From the NCBI GenBank assembly GCA_017960905.1, contig JAGCYH010000035.1:1-64000 (forward strand): DNA of 64,000 nt. Direction: 5' to 3'. The DNA is from Bacteroidales bacterium (lineage in GTDB: Bacteria; Bacteroidota; Bacteroidia; Bacteroidales; Marinilabiliaceae). The notes under the pieces are model-generated. The model was given only the letters and a program-made list of their open reading frames with translations, was not told the DNA's origin and made no database searches. Positions 45,447 to 54,067 of the stretch are shown piece by piece. Every line of letters begins with the position of its first letter. The first letter of the stretch is position 1. A program made the position numbers and the translations under genes.

Positions 45447-45519
45447 CACAGGAGGAGCGACTCGAACGCCCGACACTCGGTTTTGGAGACCGATGCTCTA
45501 CCGACTGAGCTACACCTGT
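45447..45519 (-). tRNA. tRNA-Trp (anticodon CCA)
   Basis: A 73-base cloverleaf fits: acceptor ACAGGTG, D arm GCTC/GAGC, anticodon stem TCGGT/ACCGA around the loop CTCCAAA, a 5-base variable loop, and T arm GGGCG-TTCGAGT-CGCTC. The CCA end is not fully encoded. The acceptor stem has one T-T mismatch (position 6 with 67), which is unusual for a functional tRNA but tolerable. It is followed by its own terminator. Confidence 0.9.
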
Positions 45520-45638
45520 CTGTTGAAATCGGGCGCAAAATTACAGCATTTTTGCTGAAAAGCAAAAGAGCTGCGACATTTTATTCAAGCTCTTTGACAA
45601 ATTCTGCACACCACGAAAACAACGACAGTACGACTCGA

Positions 45639-46016
45639 TTATCGCAAATCGCTACTCATCAGCGCGATAGCATCTGATACGTTCACCTCGGGCAGACCGC
45701 ACAGAGCAGTGGTCATTTCCCACAAAATCATCTCTTTCTCGTGCATCTCACCGTCGACAATCATAATCATAATAAGGTACGACGATACATATATCTTCTT
45801 CTCGTCGTCGAGAGTCGAGATGGTTATGAGCGCCTCGGTGTTGTCCATCTCTTTGGTGGTTAGCGAGAGCTCTTCTATTTTCTCACGCGACACGCCCAGC
45901 CGCCGCATTTCGTCGGCCATCTCCATAAGTTCGCGCTTGTCGACACGCCCGTCGACCAAAACCATTGCCTTAGCAATTTTAAATATCGCTTTCAGCTCAT
46001 TATCTGTAAATTGCAT
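45639..46016 (-). CDS. TerB-like helical protein
   Basis: The 125-residue protein has the TerB pattern of two helical repeats, each with an acidic turn: MVLVDGRVDKREL (near 17) and IMIVDGEMHEKEM (near 83). TerB-like domains bind metal ions or membrane partners; the family has many members with no link to tellurite. A minus-strand -7 box TATATTTG lies at 46040-46047, 24 bases before the ATG. It is a single gene. Confidence 0.75.
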   Translation of the reverse strand: MQFTDNELKAIFKIAKAMVLVDGRVDKRELMEMADEMRRLGVSREKIEELSLTTKEMDNTEALITISTLDDEKKIYVSSYLIMIMIVDGEMHEKEMILWEMTTALCGLPEVNVSDAIALMSSDLR

Positions 46017-46080
46017 AGTCGTATAGTTTTAAATTTCCACAAATATAATGTTTTTTTTTAAAAAAAAACACAAACACACG

Positions 46081-46152
46081 ACCGTGCGTCTCTACTCTTT
46101 ACTCTTTACTCTCTACTCTTTACTCTATACTCTCTACACTTTACTCTCTCTA
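46081..46152. repeat. Dispersed repeat, copy 1 (CGTGCGTC plus TACTCTT tandem units)
   Basis: ACCGTGCGTCTCTACTC is followed by several near-copies of CTTTACT and CTCTACT. The same arrangement appears at 55502-55563. It lies in the gap between the TerB-like and phosphoesterase genes. Confidence 0.7.
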
Positions 46153-46245
46153 CAACAAACTTTACACTTAATCTGTTCGTAACAACACCTATGAGCGCAC
46201 TATCGGGCGGCCAGCTGCCCGATAGTTGGCGGTAAAAGCATAATA

Positions 46246-46746
46246 ATGAAGAAGATAGGGCTTATTTCGGATACTCACAATTACTTCGACGACAGGTTTC
46301 ACCGCCTCTTCGCCGATGTTGACGAGATATGGCATGCGGGCGATGTGGGCGACATGGCCACACTTGAGGCCATACGCCGTTTCAAGCCTTTGCGCGCCGT
46401 GTACGGCAACATCGACGGGACAGAGGTACGCCACCAACTAAAAGAGACAGAGCGCTTTACGTGCGAAGGCGCCGACATTTTGATGACTCACATAGGCGGC
46501 TATCCGGGACGTTACGAGCCGCGAATATTGGAAATAATGCGAACCAACGCGCCCGCGGTGTTCATCGCGGGACATTCACATATATTAAAAGTAATCTACG
46601 ACAAAAAATACAGCTATCTGCATCTCAATCCGGGCGCGTGCGGGCTGTCGGGCTTCCACACGATACGCACGGCACTGCGCTTCGCCATCGACGGCGGCGA
46701 GGTAAAACAGATGGAGATACTCGAATTGGGGGCACGACGGCAATAG
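46246..46746 (+). CDS. YfcE-like metallophosphoesterase
   Basis: The 166-residue calcineurin-like phosphoesterase has the full set of metal motifs: GLISDTHN (residues 5-12), HAGDVGD, VYGNIDG, MTHIGG and FIAGHSHI. YfcE-type enzymes hydrolyse phosphodiesters in vitro, and the physiological substrate is unclear. A PLD-like gene follows after 13 bases, so the two may act together on a nucleic acid or lipid substrate. Confidence 0.9.
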   Translation: MKKIGLISDTHNYFDDRFHRLFADVDEIWHAGDVGDMATLEAIRRFKPLRAVYGNIDGTEVRHQLKETERFTCEGADILMTHIGGYPGRYEPRILEIMRTNAPAVFIAGHSHILKVIYDKKYSYLHLNPGACGLSGFHTIRTALRFAIDGGEVKQMEILELGARRQ

Positions 46747-46759
46747 GAGGTAACTGACT

Positions 46760-47644
46760 ATGGACGAGATAATTAATTTCTTCACCGACATATTTCATCT
46801 GAGCAACAACTACACATTGCCGGCCAATGTGGTGAATGCCATCAACGCCCTCGACCGCGTTGAGCGCGGCGAGCTTCGCTCGCGCCTCTTCAACGAGGCC
46901 AAGCGCCTCGGACAAGGCAGCGACGGCATCAAAGCCATCAGATGGCTCGAGACGGCATTCGAGCAGATAAGTAAAAACCAGTTCCGCCTGCACGATGTGA
47001 TGTTCAGCCCCGGACAGGACATACCCGAGAACATCGCTTTTTTGCTCTCAAGAGCAAAAAAGTCGATCGACCTGTGCGTGTTCACCATAAGCGACGATAA
47101 GCTTGGCCACTGCCTCAAAGTGATGCACAACCGCGGCATCAAGATACGTCTGATAACCGACAACAACAAGATGCGCGATGCCGGCTCGCAAGTGAAGGAC
47201 TTGGCACGCGCAGGTATCGATGTAAAAATCGACAACTCTAAGTACCACATGCACAATAAGTTCGGCATCATCGACGGGCGCATCGTGTTCACAGGCAGCT
47301 ACAACTGGACGTACACCGCGCGGGCGTTCAACCAGGAAAACCTCGTAATAACGACCAACTACGCCATACTGCACAAGTTCATCGATGAGTTCGACCGCCT
47401 GTGGAACGAGATGTTCTGGCTCAGAGTGAAGCAGCAGAGAGACGGGCGCCTAAAGGCGCGCGTCAACATCGGTGGCCGCGATACCGACCCCGACAAAGTC
47501 GGCAACGATGTGCCAGTGCATTTCAACGACGATTTGGAAGATGCTGACAATGAGGGATATATGCCAGCACCGTCGAACAAATTCCGCTTCAACAAAAAGA
47601 ATAAGACAAAACGCGAGAAAAGCAGGAAACACAAGCGGCCGTAA
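46760..47644 (+). CDS. Phospholipase D-like protein with a single HKD motif
   Basis: The 294-residue protein has an N-terminal helical part (about 1-80) and one PLD-like domain with the motif HNKFGIID (H-x-K-x4-D, near residues 158-165), followed by GSYNWT. With one HKD motif it would need to dimerise, as Nuc-type endonucleases do. The C-terminal 40 residues are very basic. The substrate might be DNA, RNA or a phospholipid. It starts 13 bases after the phosphoesterase gene. Confidence 0.8.
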   Translation: MDEIINFFTDIFHLSNNYTLPANVVNAINALDRVERGELRSRLFNEAKRLGQGSDGIKAIRWLETAFEQISKNQFRLHDVMFSPGQDIPENIAFLLSRAKKSIDLCVFTISDDKLGHCLKVMHNRGIKIRLITDNNKMRDAGSQVKDLARAGIDVKIDNSKYHMHNKFGIIDGRIVFTGSYNWTYTARAFNQENLVITTNYAILHKFIDEFDRLWNEMFWLRVKQQRDGRLKARVNIGGRDTDPDKVGNDVPVHFNDDLEDADNEGYMPAPSNKFRFNKKNKTKREKSRKHKRP

Positions 47645-47930
47645 TTTGTACTGATTATAAAATAGCTATTTTTCAGCATGAATGCGAAACGAATATATTT
47701 CCATGTTAAGTGTTTTACTTAATTATCAATCAACGTTTAGCAAAATCGAATATGTAATTTTATTACAAAATAATGAATATTAAAACAGTTTTTTGGTTGT
47801 ATCTTGCTTATAATGAAATATTTTAGAAATTTTTTATTCTGCATTTATAATTGCAATTGATATTTGTTTTCTAATTTTGCACTCAAAAAAAACAACAAAA
47901 TAAAAAAGACTTTTAGATTCAATTCAGTTT

Positions 47931-49361
47931 ATGAACAAAAGTAAAAAAATCAAACTTGCTATTTCGGTAATAGTATTTTTGATAGCATGGATTATTCCAA
48001 CCGAAGCTTACGGCCTAGCCGGACTGACACTCATTCAGCAGCGAGTCATCGCGATGTTCCTTCTTGCAGCATTATTGTGGATTTTCGAGCCGATACCCAT
48101 CTGGACGACCTCGGTGACGGTGATAGTGCTGATGCTACTAACCACATCGACAAGCATGGTAGCATGTCTCGACTATTCGGGCACCGATGAACTTTTCGGC
48201 AAAGCAATACCCTACAAAGACATAATGGCGACGTTCGCCGACCCTGTGATAATGCTCTTCATGGGCGGTTTTGTACTGGCTATTATTGCAAGCAAATACA
48301 AGCTCGACGCTGGAATTGCAAAACTTATTATCACACCTTTCGGCAAAAAATCAGAAATGGTGCTTCTGGGCTTCATTGTGGTGACGGCAGTTTGCTCTAT
48401 GTTCATGTCGAACACAGCCACAGCAGCCATGATGCTTACAATACTCTCGCCGGTGCTGGCCACTTTGCCCGCTTCGGGCAAAGGCCGCATAGCAATGGCG
48501 CTCTCTATTCCTATCGCTGCCAACGTGGGCGGTATCGGAACGCCTATCGGCACACCACCTAACGCACTCGCTATCAAGTATCTCAACGACCCCGAAGGTC
48601 TCAACCTCGGCATCTCGTTCGGCGAATGGATGCTCTACATGGTGCCGCTCGCGCTGGTTATCCTCTTCATTACTTGGATTCTGCTTCAGCGCATGTTCCC
48701 CTTCACTCAGAAGACTATCGAAATAAATATAGAACACTCGTTCTCGCCTAAAGACCGCGACTCGAAGATTGTGCTGATAACATTCGTTGGCACAATACTC
48801 TTGTGGGTTACCGACCGCTTCACGGGCATCAACGCCAACGTCGTGGCGCTCATACCGTTCGCAGTGTTCTCTATTACAGGCATATTCACCAAAGACGACC
48901 TTAAGAAAATCGACTGGGATGTGCTGTGGCTCGTTGCCGGTGGTTTCGCTCTCGGCGTAGGGCTCGACAAGACTGGCCTTGCCGAACTGCTTGTAAAAGC
49001 AATTCCGTTCGAGTCATGGCCTACAATGCTGATTATCGTTGGTAGCGGCGTGTTGTGCTGCGTAATGAGTACATTCATGTCGAACTCGGCCACTGCGGCG
49101 CTGCTCATACCGATACTCTTAGCCGTAGGCAAAAGCATTCTGCCGCAACTCGAATCTTACGGCGGCATCAGCACACTGCTCATCGGCTTGGCACTGAGCG
49201 CATCGTTTGCCATGGCACTGCCTATCTCTACCCCACCCAACGCTTTGGCGTACGCCAAAGGCTTTATCAAACAGAAAGATATGGCCACCGTGGGCATCAT
49301 TGTGGGCGTTATAGCTGTAGCGCTCGCTTACGTAGAGCTGATAATCTTCAAAGGACTGTAA
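47931..49361 (+). CDS. SLC13/DASS family sodium-coupled anion transporter
   Basis: The 476-residue integral membrane protein has about 11 hydrophobic segments and the two SNT substrate-binding motifs MSNTATAAMM (near residue 155) and MSNSATAALLIPI (near 385), each followed by a proline-rich GTPPNALA/STPPNALA loop. The family moves di- or tricarboxylates or sulfate with sodium. Succinate or related acids are likely but unproven. A -7 box TAATTTTG is at 47872-47879, and the gene ends at a strong bidirectional terminator. Confidence 0.88.
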   Translation: MNKSKKIKLAISVIVFLIAWIIPTEAYGLAGLTLIQQRVIAMFLLAALLWIFEPIPIWTTSVTVIVLMLLTTSTSMVACLDYSGTDELFGKAIPYKDIMATFADPVIMLFMGGFVLAIIASKYKLDAGIAKLIITPFGKKSEMVLLGFIVVTAVCSMFMSNTATAAMMLTILSPVLATLPASGKGRIAMALSIPIAANVGGIGTPIGTPPNALAIKYLNDPEGLNLGISFGEWMLYMVPLALVILFITWILLQRMFPFTQKTIEINIEHSFSPKDRDSKIVLITFVGTILLWVTDRFTGINANVVALIPFAVFSITGIFTKDDLKKIDWDVLWLVAGGFALGVGLDKTGLAELLVKAIPFESWPTMLIIVGSGVLCCVMSTFMSNSATAALLIPILLAVGKSILPQLESYGGISTLLIGLALSASFAMALPISTPPNALAYAKGFIKQKDMATVGIIVGVIAVALAYVELIIFKGL

Positions 49362-49379
49362 TACAACAAGTTATATTAC

Positions 49380-49418
49380 AAAAAACGACCGAAGGCCATT
49401 GGCCTTCGGTCGTTTTTT
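49380..49418. terminator. Bidirectional terminator hairpin
   Basis: A perfect 18-bp palindrome (49380-49397 with 49401-49418, loop ATT) with A and T runs lies between the convergent SLC13 and epimerase-like genes. Confidence 0.9.
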
Positions 49419-49434
49419 GTATTCGTAAATAATC

Positions 49435-50304
49435 TTATTTTTTCAACAAGTTAGCCACCACGTCGGCTACCGTGGGGTATTGGAACGAAAGGCCCAAGGC
49501 CTGCACGCGCTGCGGAATCACTTTGCAGTTTTGTTCGAGCAGGGTTACTACCCTGCTCGCAATAACCCTCAGCACAATTTTCGGCAACGAAAGTTGCCGA
49601 TGACCAACATAGTCGGCAAAGGCATCGACCAGCTCGCGCAACGACGCTATATTGGGAATAGTAACGTTGAAAATGCCCTCACAATTGACATTTACAATGA
49701 TATTGAACAAGATGTGCGCCGCATCGTCGACATGGACGAGCGGCAGGCACTGATAGCCGTCGTCGACGAGGCCACTCAGGCCGCAGCGGCTCGTTTTGCG
49801 AAGCAAAGCGAACAAGCCCGATTCGCGGTTCATTATGTAACCGCAACGGGCTATTATGACCCTTGTCTCGGGCATCTGCTGCTTGAGTTTCAGCGTCTCT
49901 TGGGTCTCCATGAGACCTACCTCGGCCGGAAAATTATCGCCATAGACGGTCGAATAGTCATCGTGGACTTCGTACTCGTCGTAAATCATTGCGTTTGAAA
50001 CAGTTAGAAAGACCTGCGGTTTCACCTTGCAATACTGCCAAGCGGCAGCGAAGGCGCGAATGGCCATCAGGCGGCTGCAATATATATCGTGCTCGTACGA
50101 TTCGTCGTCTTTGGCAATGAAGGTTGCTCCCGACATGTTGCAGACTGCGTAGCAGCCGTCGATTTTTTCGGCAAGCATAGGCGCTGGCAGCGACAAGTCG
50201 GGCACGAGTATGGCAATGGGTTTCAGACCATTGTCTGAAACCTCCTGCATGAATTTCTGTCCCACGCTCGTCAGAGTGCCGCTTACCGCAATCTTTTCGT
50301 ACAT
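49435..50304 (-). CDS. TIGR01777-type NAD-dependent epimerase/SDR family protein
   Basis: The 289-residue protein looks like an extended SDR of the TIGR01777 type: the C-terminal end (VIPQRVQALGLSFQYPTVADVV) is the DUF1731 signature, and VHVDDAAHILFNI lies near residue 193. The N-terminal dinucleotide loop is degenerate (SGTLTSVGQ in place of TGGTGFIGS), so NAD binding is doubtful. It is upstream of none of the cofactor genes with known use. Its function is unknown. cdaA begins 13 bases upstream on the same strand. Confidence 0.75.
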   Translation of the reverse strand: MYEKIAVSGTLTSVGQKFMQEVSDNGLKPIAILVPDLSLPAPMLAEKIDGCYAVCNMSGATFIAKDDESYEHDIYCSRLMAIRAFAAAWQYCKVKPQVFLTVSNAMIYDEYEVHDDYSTVYGDNFPAEVGLMETQETLKLKQQMPETRVIIARCGYIMNRESGLFALLRKTSRCGLSGLVDDGYQCLPLVHVDDAAHILFNIIVNVNCEGIFNVTIPNIASLRELVDAFADYVGHRQLSLPKIVLRVIASRVVTLLEQNCKVIPQRVQALGLSFQYPTVADVVANLLKK

Positions 50305-50317
50305 CAGAAAAACACTC

Positions 50318-51082
50318 CTATATTTTTTCGAGCATTTCGCTCAGATGGAACGATGATTTGACCTTGACAATCTGTCCGTTTTCAAAATACGATATCCGTC
50401 CTGTCTCTTCGGAAACGACAACGGCTATGGCGTCGGTTATTTCGGTGATGCCCACCGCCGAGCGGTGGCGCAGGCCGAACGTCTTGGGCAAATCCATATT
50501 GTGCGAGATAGGCAGTATGCACGCCGCTGCCAGTATCTTGTGTTTGTCGACTATCATGGCGCCGTCGTGAAGCGGCGTATTTTTGAAGAATATGGTTTCG
50601 ATGAGCTGTGTCGAGAAGCGCGAGTTGAGTTCGTCGCCGGTCTGTATGTAATCGTTGAGGCCTATCTCGCGCTTGATGACTATCAGAGCGCCGGTTTTCG
50701 TGCGCGACATGTTCTCACAGGCGTTCACTATGCTGCTTACGAATGCCGACTGGTCGGCATTCGACGACAGGTTTTTGGCAAACCCCAACCGCCGCAGAAA
50801 GTCGTAACGCGTGCCGAGCATGACGAGGAAACGCCTGACCTCCTGCTGGAAAATGATAATCAGCGCGAGAAGTCCGATGTTGATGAAACTGTCCATTATG
50901 GCCGTCATCATGCTCATCTTTAGCGTGCGGACTATCAGCCAGATAATCACGAAACCGATGATGCTGACAACGATATTGACCGCCACCGTGCCTTTTATTA
51001 TCTTGTAGAGCAGATACATGATGTAGGCTCCCAACACAATGTCGAGCACGTCAAAGAACCTTATTTCAACAAATGAAAACAC
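50318..51082 (-). CDS. cdaA: Diadenylate cyclase CdaA
   Basis: The 254-residue protein has three N-terminal transmembrane helices (about 10-85), then a DAC domain with the catalytic motifs LHDGAMI (near 172) and GLRHRSAVGITE (near 205). It makes c-di-AMP from two ATP. The order folP-cdaA with a 2-base gap is common in Bacteroidota. A YbbR-like gene, whose homologue binds CdaA in Firmicutes, lies 31 kb away. Confidence 0.93.
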   Translation of the reverse strand: MFSFVEIRFFDVLDIVLGAYIMYLLYKIIKGTVAVNIVVSIIGFVIIWLIVRTLKMSMMTAIMDSFINIGLLALIIIFQQEVRRFLVMLGTRYDFLRRLGFAKNLSSNADQSAFVSSIVNACENMSRTKTGALIVIKREIGLNDYIQTGDELNSRFSTQLIETIFFKNTPLHDGAMIVDKHKILAAACILPISHNMDLPKTFGLRHRSAVGITEITDAIAVVVSEETGRISYFENGQIVKVKSSFHLSEMLEKI

Positions 51083-51084
51083 CT

Positions 51085-51924
51085 TTATCTATCTTTCGTT
51101 TTACTTTTAATCTTTTCAACAATTCTGACACATTCAACCGCCTCGCGCACGTCGTGCACTCTGATGATGCTGGCGCCGTTGAGCAATGCTATGGTGTTGA
51201 GCACCGTAGTACCGTTGAGGCAGTCGGCGGGCTTTGTGTCTAACAATTTGTAAATCATCGACTTGCGCGATATCCCAACAAGCAACGGCAAATCGAAGAT
51301 TTGCAGTTTGCCGAGCTGCGCCATAAGCTGGTAGTTGTGCTCAAGCGTCTTCCCGAAACCGAATCCGGGGTCGAGAATTATATCGTGCATGCCAAGTTGA
51401 TGCAAATATGCAATTTTCGAACTGAAAAAGCTACAAATATCCTGAATTAAATTGTCATATTGCGGATTATTCTGCATATTTTCGGGAATACCCTGTATGT
51501 GCGAAAGCACATACGGCACATGCAAACTGGCTGCAGTGGCGAACATATCGGGGTCGATGCCGCCGCCAGATATGTCGTTGATGATGGCCGCGCCGCATTC
51601 TTCGACACTGCGGCGGGCTATCTGGCTCCGATACGTATCGACAGATACTATGGCGTCGGGGAATTCGGCACGCTGAACGTCGAAAAATACCGACAGACGG
51701 CGCCACTCCTCATCGGCACTCACCTGTTCGGCGCCGGGACGCGTAGAACATGCGCCGACATCGACGATGTCGGCACCTTCGGCCAACACAGCACGCAGGC
51801 GCTCGCGTATCGCATCGCGGTCGGTATACCGACCGCCGTCGAAAAACGAGTCGGGCGTAACGTTCACTATGCCCATCACCGCAGGACGGCTCATATCGTA
51901 TAGTTTTCCTCTGATATTCAACAT
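51085..51924 (-). CDS. folP: Dihydropteroate synthase
   Basis: The 279-residue TIM barrel has the pterin-site motifs MGIVNVTPDSFFDGG (near residues 17-31) and DVGACSTRPGA, plus DPGFGFGKTLEHN and LVGISRKSMI. It condenses p-aminobenzoate with dihydropterin pyrophosphate in folate synthesis and is the sulfonamide target. It lies 2 bases upstream of cdaA and 11 bases after rsmD on the minus strand. Confidence 0.94.
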   Translation of the reverse strand: MLNIRGKLYDMSRPAVMGIVNVTPDSFFDGGRYTDRDAIRERLRAVLAEGADIVDVGACSTRPGAEQVSADEEWRRLSVFFDVQRAEFPDAIVSVDTYRSQIARRSVEECGAAIINDISGGGIDPDMFATAASLHVPYVLSHIQGIPENMQNNPQYDNLIQDICSFFSSKIAYLHQLGMHDIILDPGFGFGKTLEHNYQLMAQLGKLQIFDLPLLVGISRKSMIYKLLDTKPADCLNGTTVLNTIALLNGASIIRVHDVREAVECVRIVEKIKSKTKDR

Positions 51925-51935
51925 ATTACGCTATT

Positions 51936-52472
51936 TTACAATCCAAAAAAAGTAAAGTTCACCTTTCCGTAATTCCTTGTCTGCTTGAAATACTTGTGGC
52001 CGTTGTATTTTCCGAGTCCCGCATGTTCGAGAATGAAGAAACCGTCGGGCTTCAGAATATTCCTTTCGACAATCAAATCAGGCAGTTGCGCGGCCTTGTC
52101 CAAGTCGAATGGCGGATCAGCGAATATCACATCGTACTGTTCGGTCGTCGATGCGACAAACCGGAAAGCATCGGCCTTGATGCTTCTGACTTTGTCTTTT
52201 ATTCCGAACTCGCCAACTGTCTGAGCTATAAAGCGTTGATGTTTAAAGCTCTGCTCCACGCTCGTTACGTCGGAACAGCCGCGCGAGACGAATTCGTATG
52301 AAATGCTACCCGTCCCCGAAAAGAGGTCGAGCACTTTAACTTGCTCAAAATCAATAATATTGTTCAACACGTTGAACAGATTCTCTTTGGCCATGTCGGT
52401 TGTAGGCCGCGCCGAGAAATCGGCCGGCGGATTGAACCGCCTGCCACGCAAATTTCCGCTAACTACTCGCAT
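51936..52472 (-). CDS. rsmD: 16S rRNA (guanine(966)-N2)-methyltransferase RsmD
   Basis: The 178-residue SAM-dependent methyltransferase has the N-terminal MRVVSGNLRGRRFNPPADF, the SAM loop VLDLFSGTGSISYEF (near 47) and the catalytic FADPPFD (near 117). It methylates G966 in helix 31 of 16S rRNA. Its start overlaps the stop of the DUF3822 gene by 10 bases, so translation is coupled. Confidence 0.92.
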   Translation of the reverse strand: MRVVSGNLRGRRFNPPADFSARPTTDMAKENLFNVLNNIIDFEQVKVLDLFSGTGSISYEFVSRGCSDVTSVEQSFKHQRFIAQTVGEFGIKDKVRSIKADAFRFVASTTEQYDVIFADPPFDLDKAAQLPDLIVERNILKPDGFFILEHAGLGKYNGHKYFKQTRNYGKVNFTFFGL

Positions 52473-53305
52473 AACGACATCAGAAAAAGGTTTACAAAGC
52501 GTTGCTCGTCGGGCACTTGGAAGCCGTACTGGAAATACAGCGGTAGCGACGCCATTCGCACATTATGTGCGAATCGGCTCAGCAGGCGGAACAGCTCGCT
52601 CCGCTCGTCGATATTGCCCGACACCGTCACCGACGTGTCGTCGTTGTTGATGTTGAGCTGGTCGAGCGTGTTCATTACGGCATACACCATGTCGCTGACA
52701 TCGGCTGTATCGTAGAAGTTACTGAGTTTCAGCCTGTTGCCTTCGGCAACGAGAATATACATACGCGTGTTTTCGACAACGATATTCACAGTATTCTTAC
52801 GGTCGGTGGCCAAACGTTTGGTGAGCATGGCCTCTACAACCGGCTCTACGCAATGCATCAGACGCAAGTTGGCAAACTGCGACTGCAGGAAATAATAGAG
52901 GAACTGCGGCAGATAATATACTATGGTATCGTCGGCGATACTGACAGTATCGCCCACAATGCGGTCGTCGGGAGCTGGCTTTGCACCCAGAAACTCCAGT
53001 ACGCCTCGGGCCTTCTGCTCATCGAATAGCGACGACGGCATCATTGTAAACGCCTGACTGTCAATCGATACGAGCGTACGCTTATAGTTGTACGAGAACA
53101 ATTCGTTGCAAGCCATAAACTCCTCCTGCCGGGCAAAATTCATGTCGGGCTCTTCGAAGTCGGTATTGCCCAAAGCAACGAAAGTGTTTGTAACAACGTC
53201 GAATACACAAAAAGAAAGCCCGTCAAACCGAAGTTTGACGGACAATGTATAAGAGTTTACTATTTGTTTGTCGAACGAAGGGCTTATAAGAGATAAGTCG
53301 TTCAT
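52463..53305 (-). CDS. DUF3822 family protein
   Basis: From the ATG at 53305 the protein has 280 residues and two ribonuclease-H/actin-like halves: the first with LSVKLRFDGLSFCVFD and the second with NTVNIVVENTRMYILVAEGN. This is the Bacteroidota family DUF3822, often next to rsmD. It resembles an ATPase of the actin/hsp70 fold by strand pattern, but no phosphate loop is clear. An in-frame start further upstream (53359) would overlap the neighbouring gene by 47 bases, so I prefer the inner ATG, 7 bases after that gene's stop. Confidence 0.7.
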   Translation of the reverse strand: MNDLSLISPSFDKQIVNSYTLSVKLRFDGLSFCVFDVVTNTFVALGNTDFEEPDMNFARQEEFMACNELFSYNYKRTLVSIDSQAFTMMPSSLFDEQKARGVLEFLGAKPAPDDRIVGDTVSIADDTIVYYLPQFLYYFLQSQFANLRLMHCVEPVVEAMLTKRLATDRKNTVNIVVENTRMYILVAEGNRLKLSNFYDTADVSDMVYAVMNTLDQLNINNDDTSVTVSGNIDERSELFRLLSRFAHNVRMASLPLYFQYGFQVPDEQRFVNLFLMSLCE

Positions 53306-53312
53306 ACAGAGC

Positions 53313-53951
53313 TTACTCCCAGTTACCAGCGTTATTGTTGGCCTCTTCGAGCGAACCAACTTTGATACCCGGGAAGCGTCCCAGCTGCTCAGCCTCTTTA
53401 TCCATATTGATACGCTGCTGATTGTCGAGACCTTTGAGGAATACTCTGTTAGTCACACTAGCTTCGAAGACCGGAATAACCAAGCCAGAACTTGTAGTGA
53501 TGGCCGATGCGCCCATCTCGAATTTCTGGTTGTTGGTGAATGGTACGAAACGCAACGAATCGGGATTGTAATCTTTGCAAAGTGTATCTTTGATGGCAAC
53601 GTAAACTGTATCACGTTTGATAATGCCGGCTTTGATGGCCTTGGCTTCTGTCCAGCCCTCTTTCAAGAGGCTGTCGGTAAGGCTGCCTTCCATCATCACA
53701 AGTTTCATATTGCCGTTTTTGGCGAAATCAATCAGCGTATCGAAACTGCCAGTGTACTTGTTGTAGTTGGCCTTGTAGGCTACCTGCACGTCTCTAATCT
53801 GTTTCAAACGGTTTACAATTGCTGTTTTACGTTTGTCGTACTGCTCCTGAAAACGAATTGGTTCCATTATGCTTTCATACAACAAGTAAGCTAAAAATAC
53901 TATCGTTCCTAAGAAAACGATATGCAGAACAATCTTAATTATTTTATTCAT
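53313..53951 (-). CDS. Conserved membrane-anchored protein of unknown function
   Basis: The 212-residue protein has one N-terminal transmembrane helix (about 6-26), a helical stretch with RLKQIRDVQVAYKANYNKY (about 50-68, similar to the region after a pilin-like helix), and a beta-rich rest. Bacteroidales carry many close relatives of unknown function. A -7 box TATATTTG (53990-53997, minus strand) lies 39 bases upstream. It starts the run that continues with DUF3822, rsmD, folP, cdaA and the epimerase-like gene. Confidence 0.65.
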   Translation of the reverse strand: MNKIIKIVLHIVFLGTIVFLAYLLYESIMEPIRFQEQYDKRKTAIVNRLKQIRDVQVAYKANYNKYTGSFDTLIDFAKNGNMKLVMMEGSLTDSLLKEGWTEAKAIKAGIIKRDTVYVAIKDTLCKDYNPDSLRFVPFTNNQKFEMGASAITTSSGLVIPVFEASVTNRVFLKGLDNQQRINMDKEAEQLGRFPGIKVGSLEEANNNAGNWE

Positions 53952-54067
53952 CGCTTATAGTTTTATTTGATTTTGCTTTAATTTTGCCACAAATATATGG
54001 AAAAAAACAATTGACGTTACTCGATAAGTGTTTTTTTTATTGAAAAAATGACAATAAAACGTTTTTT

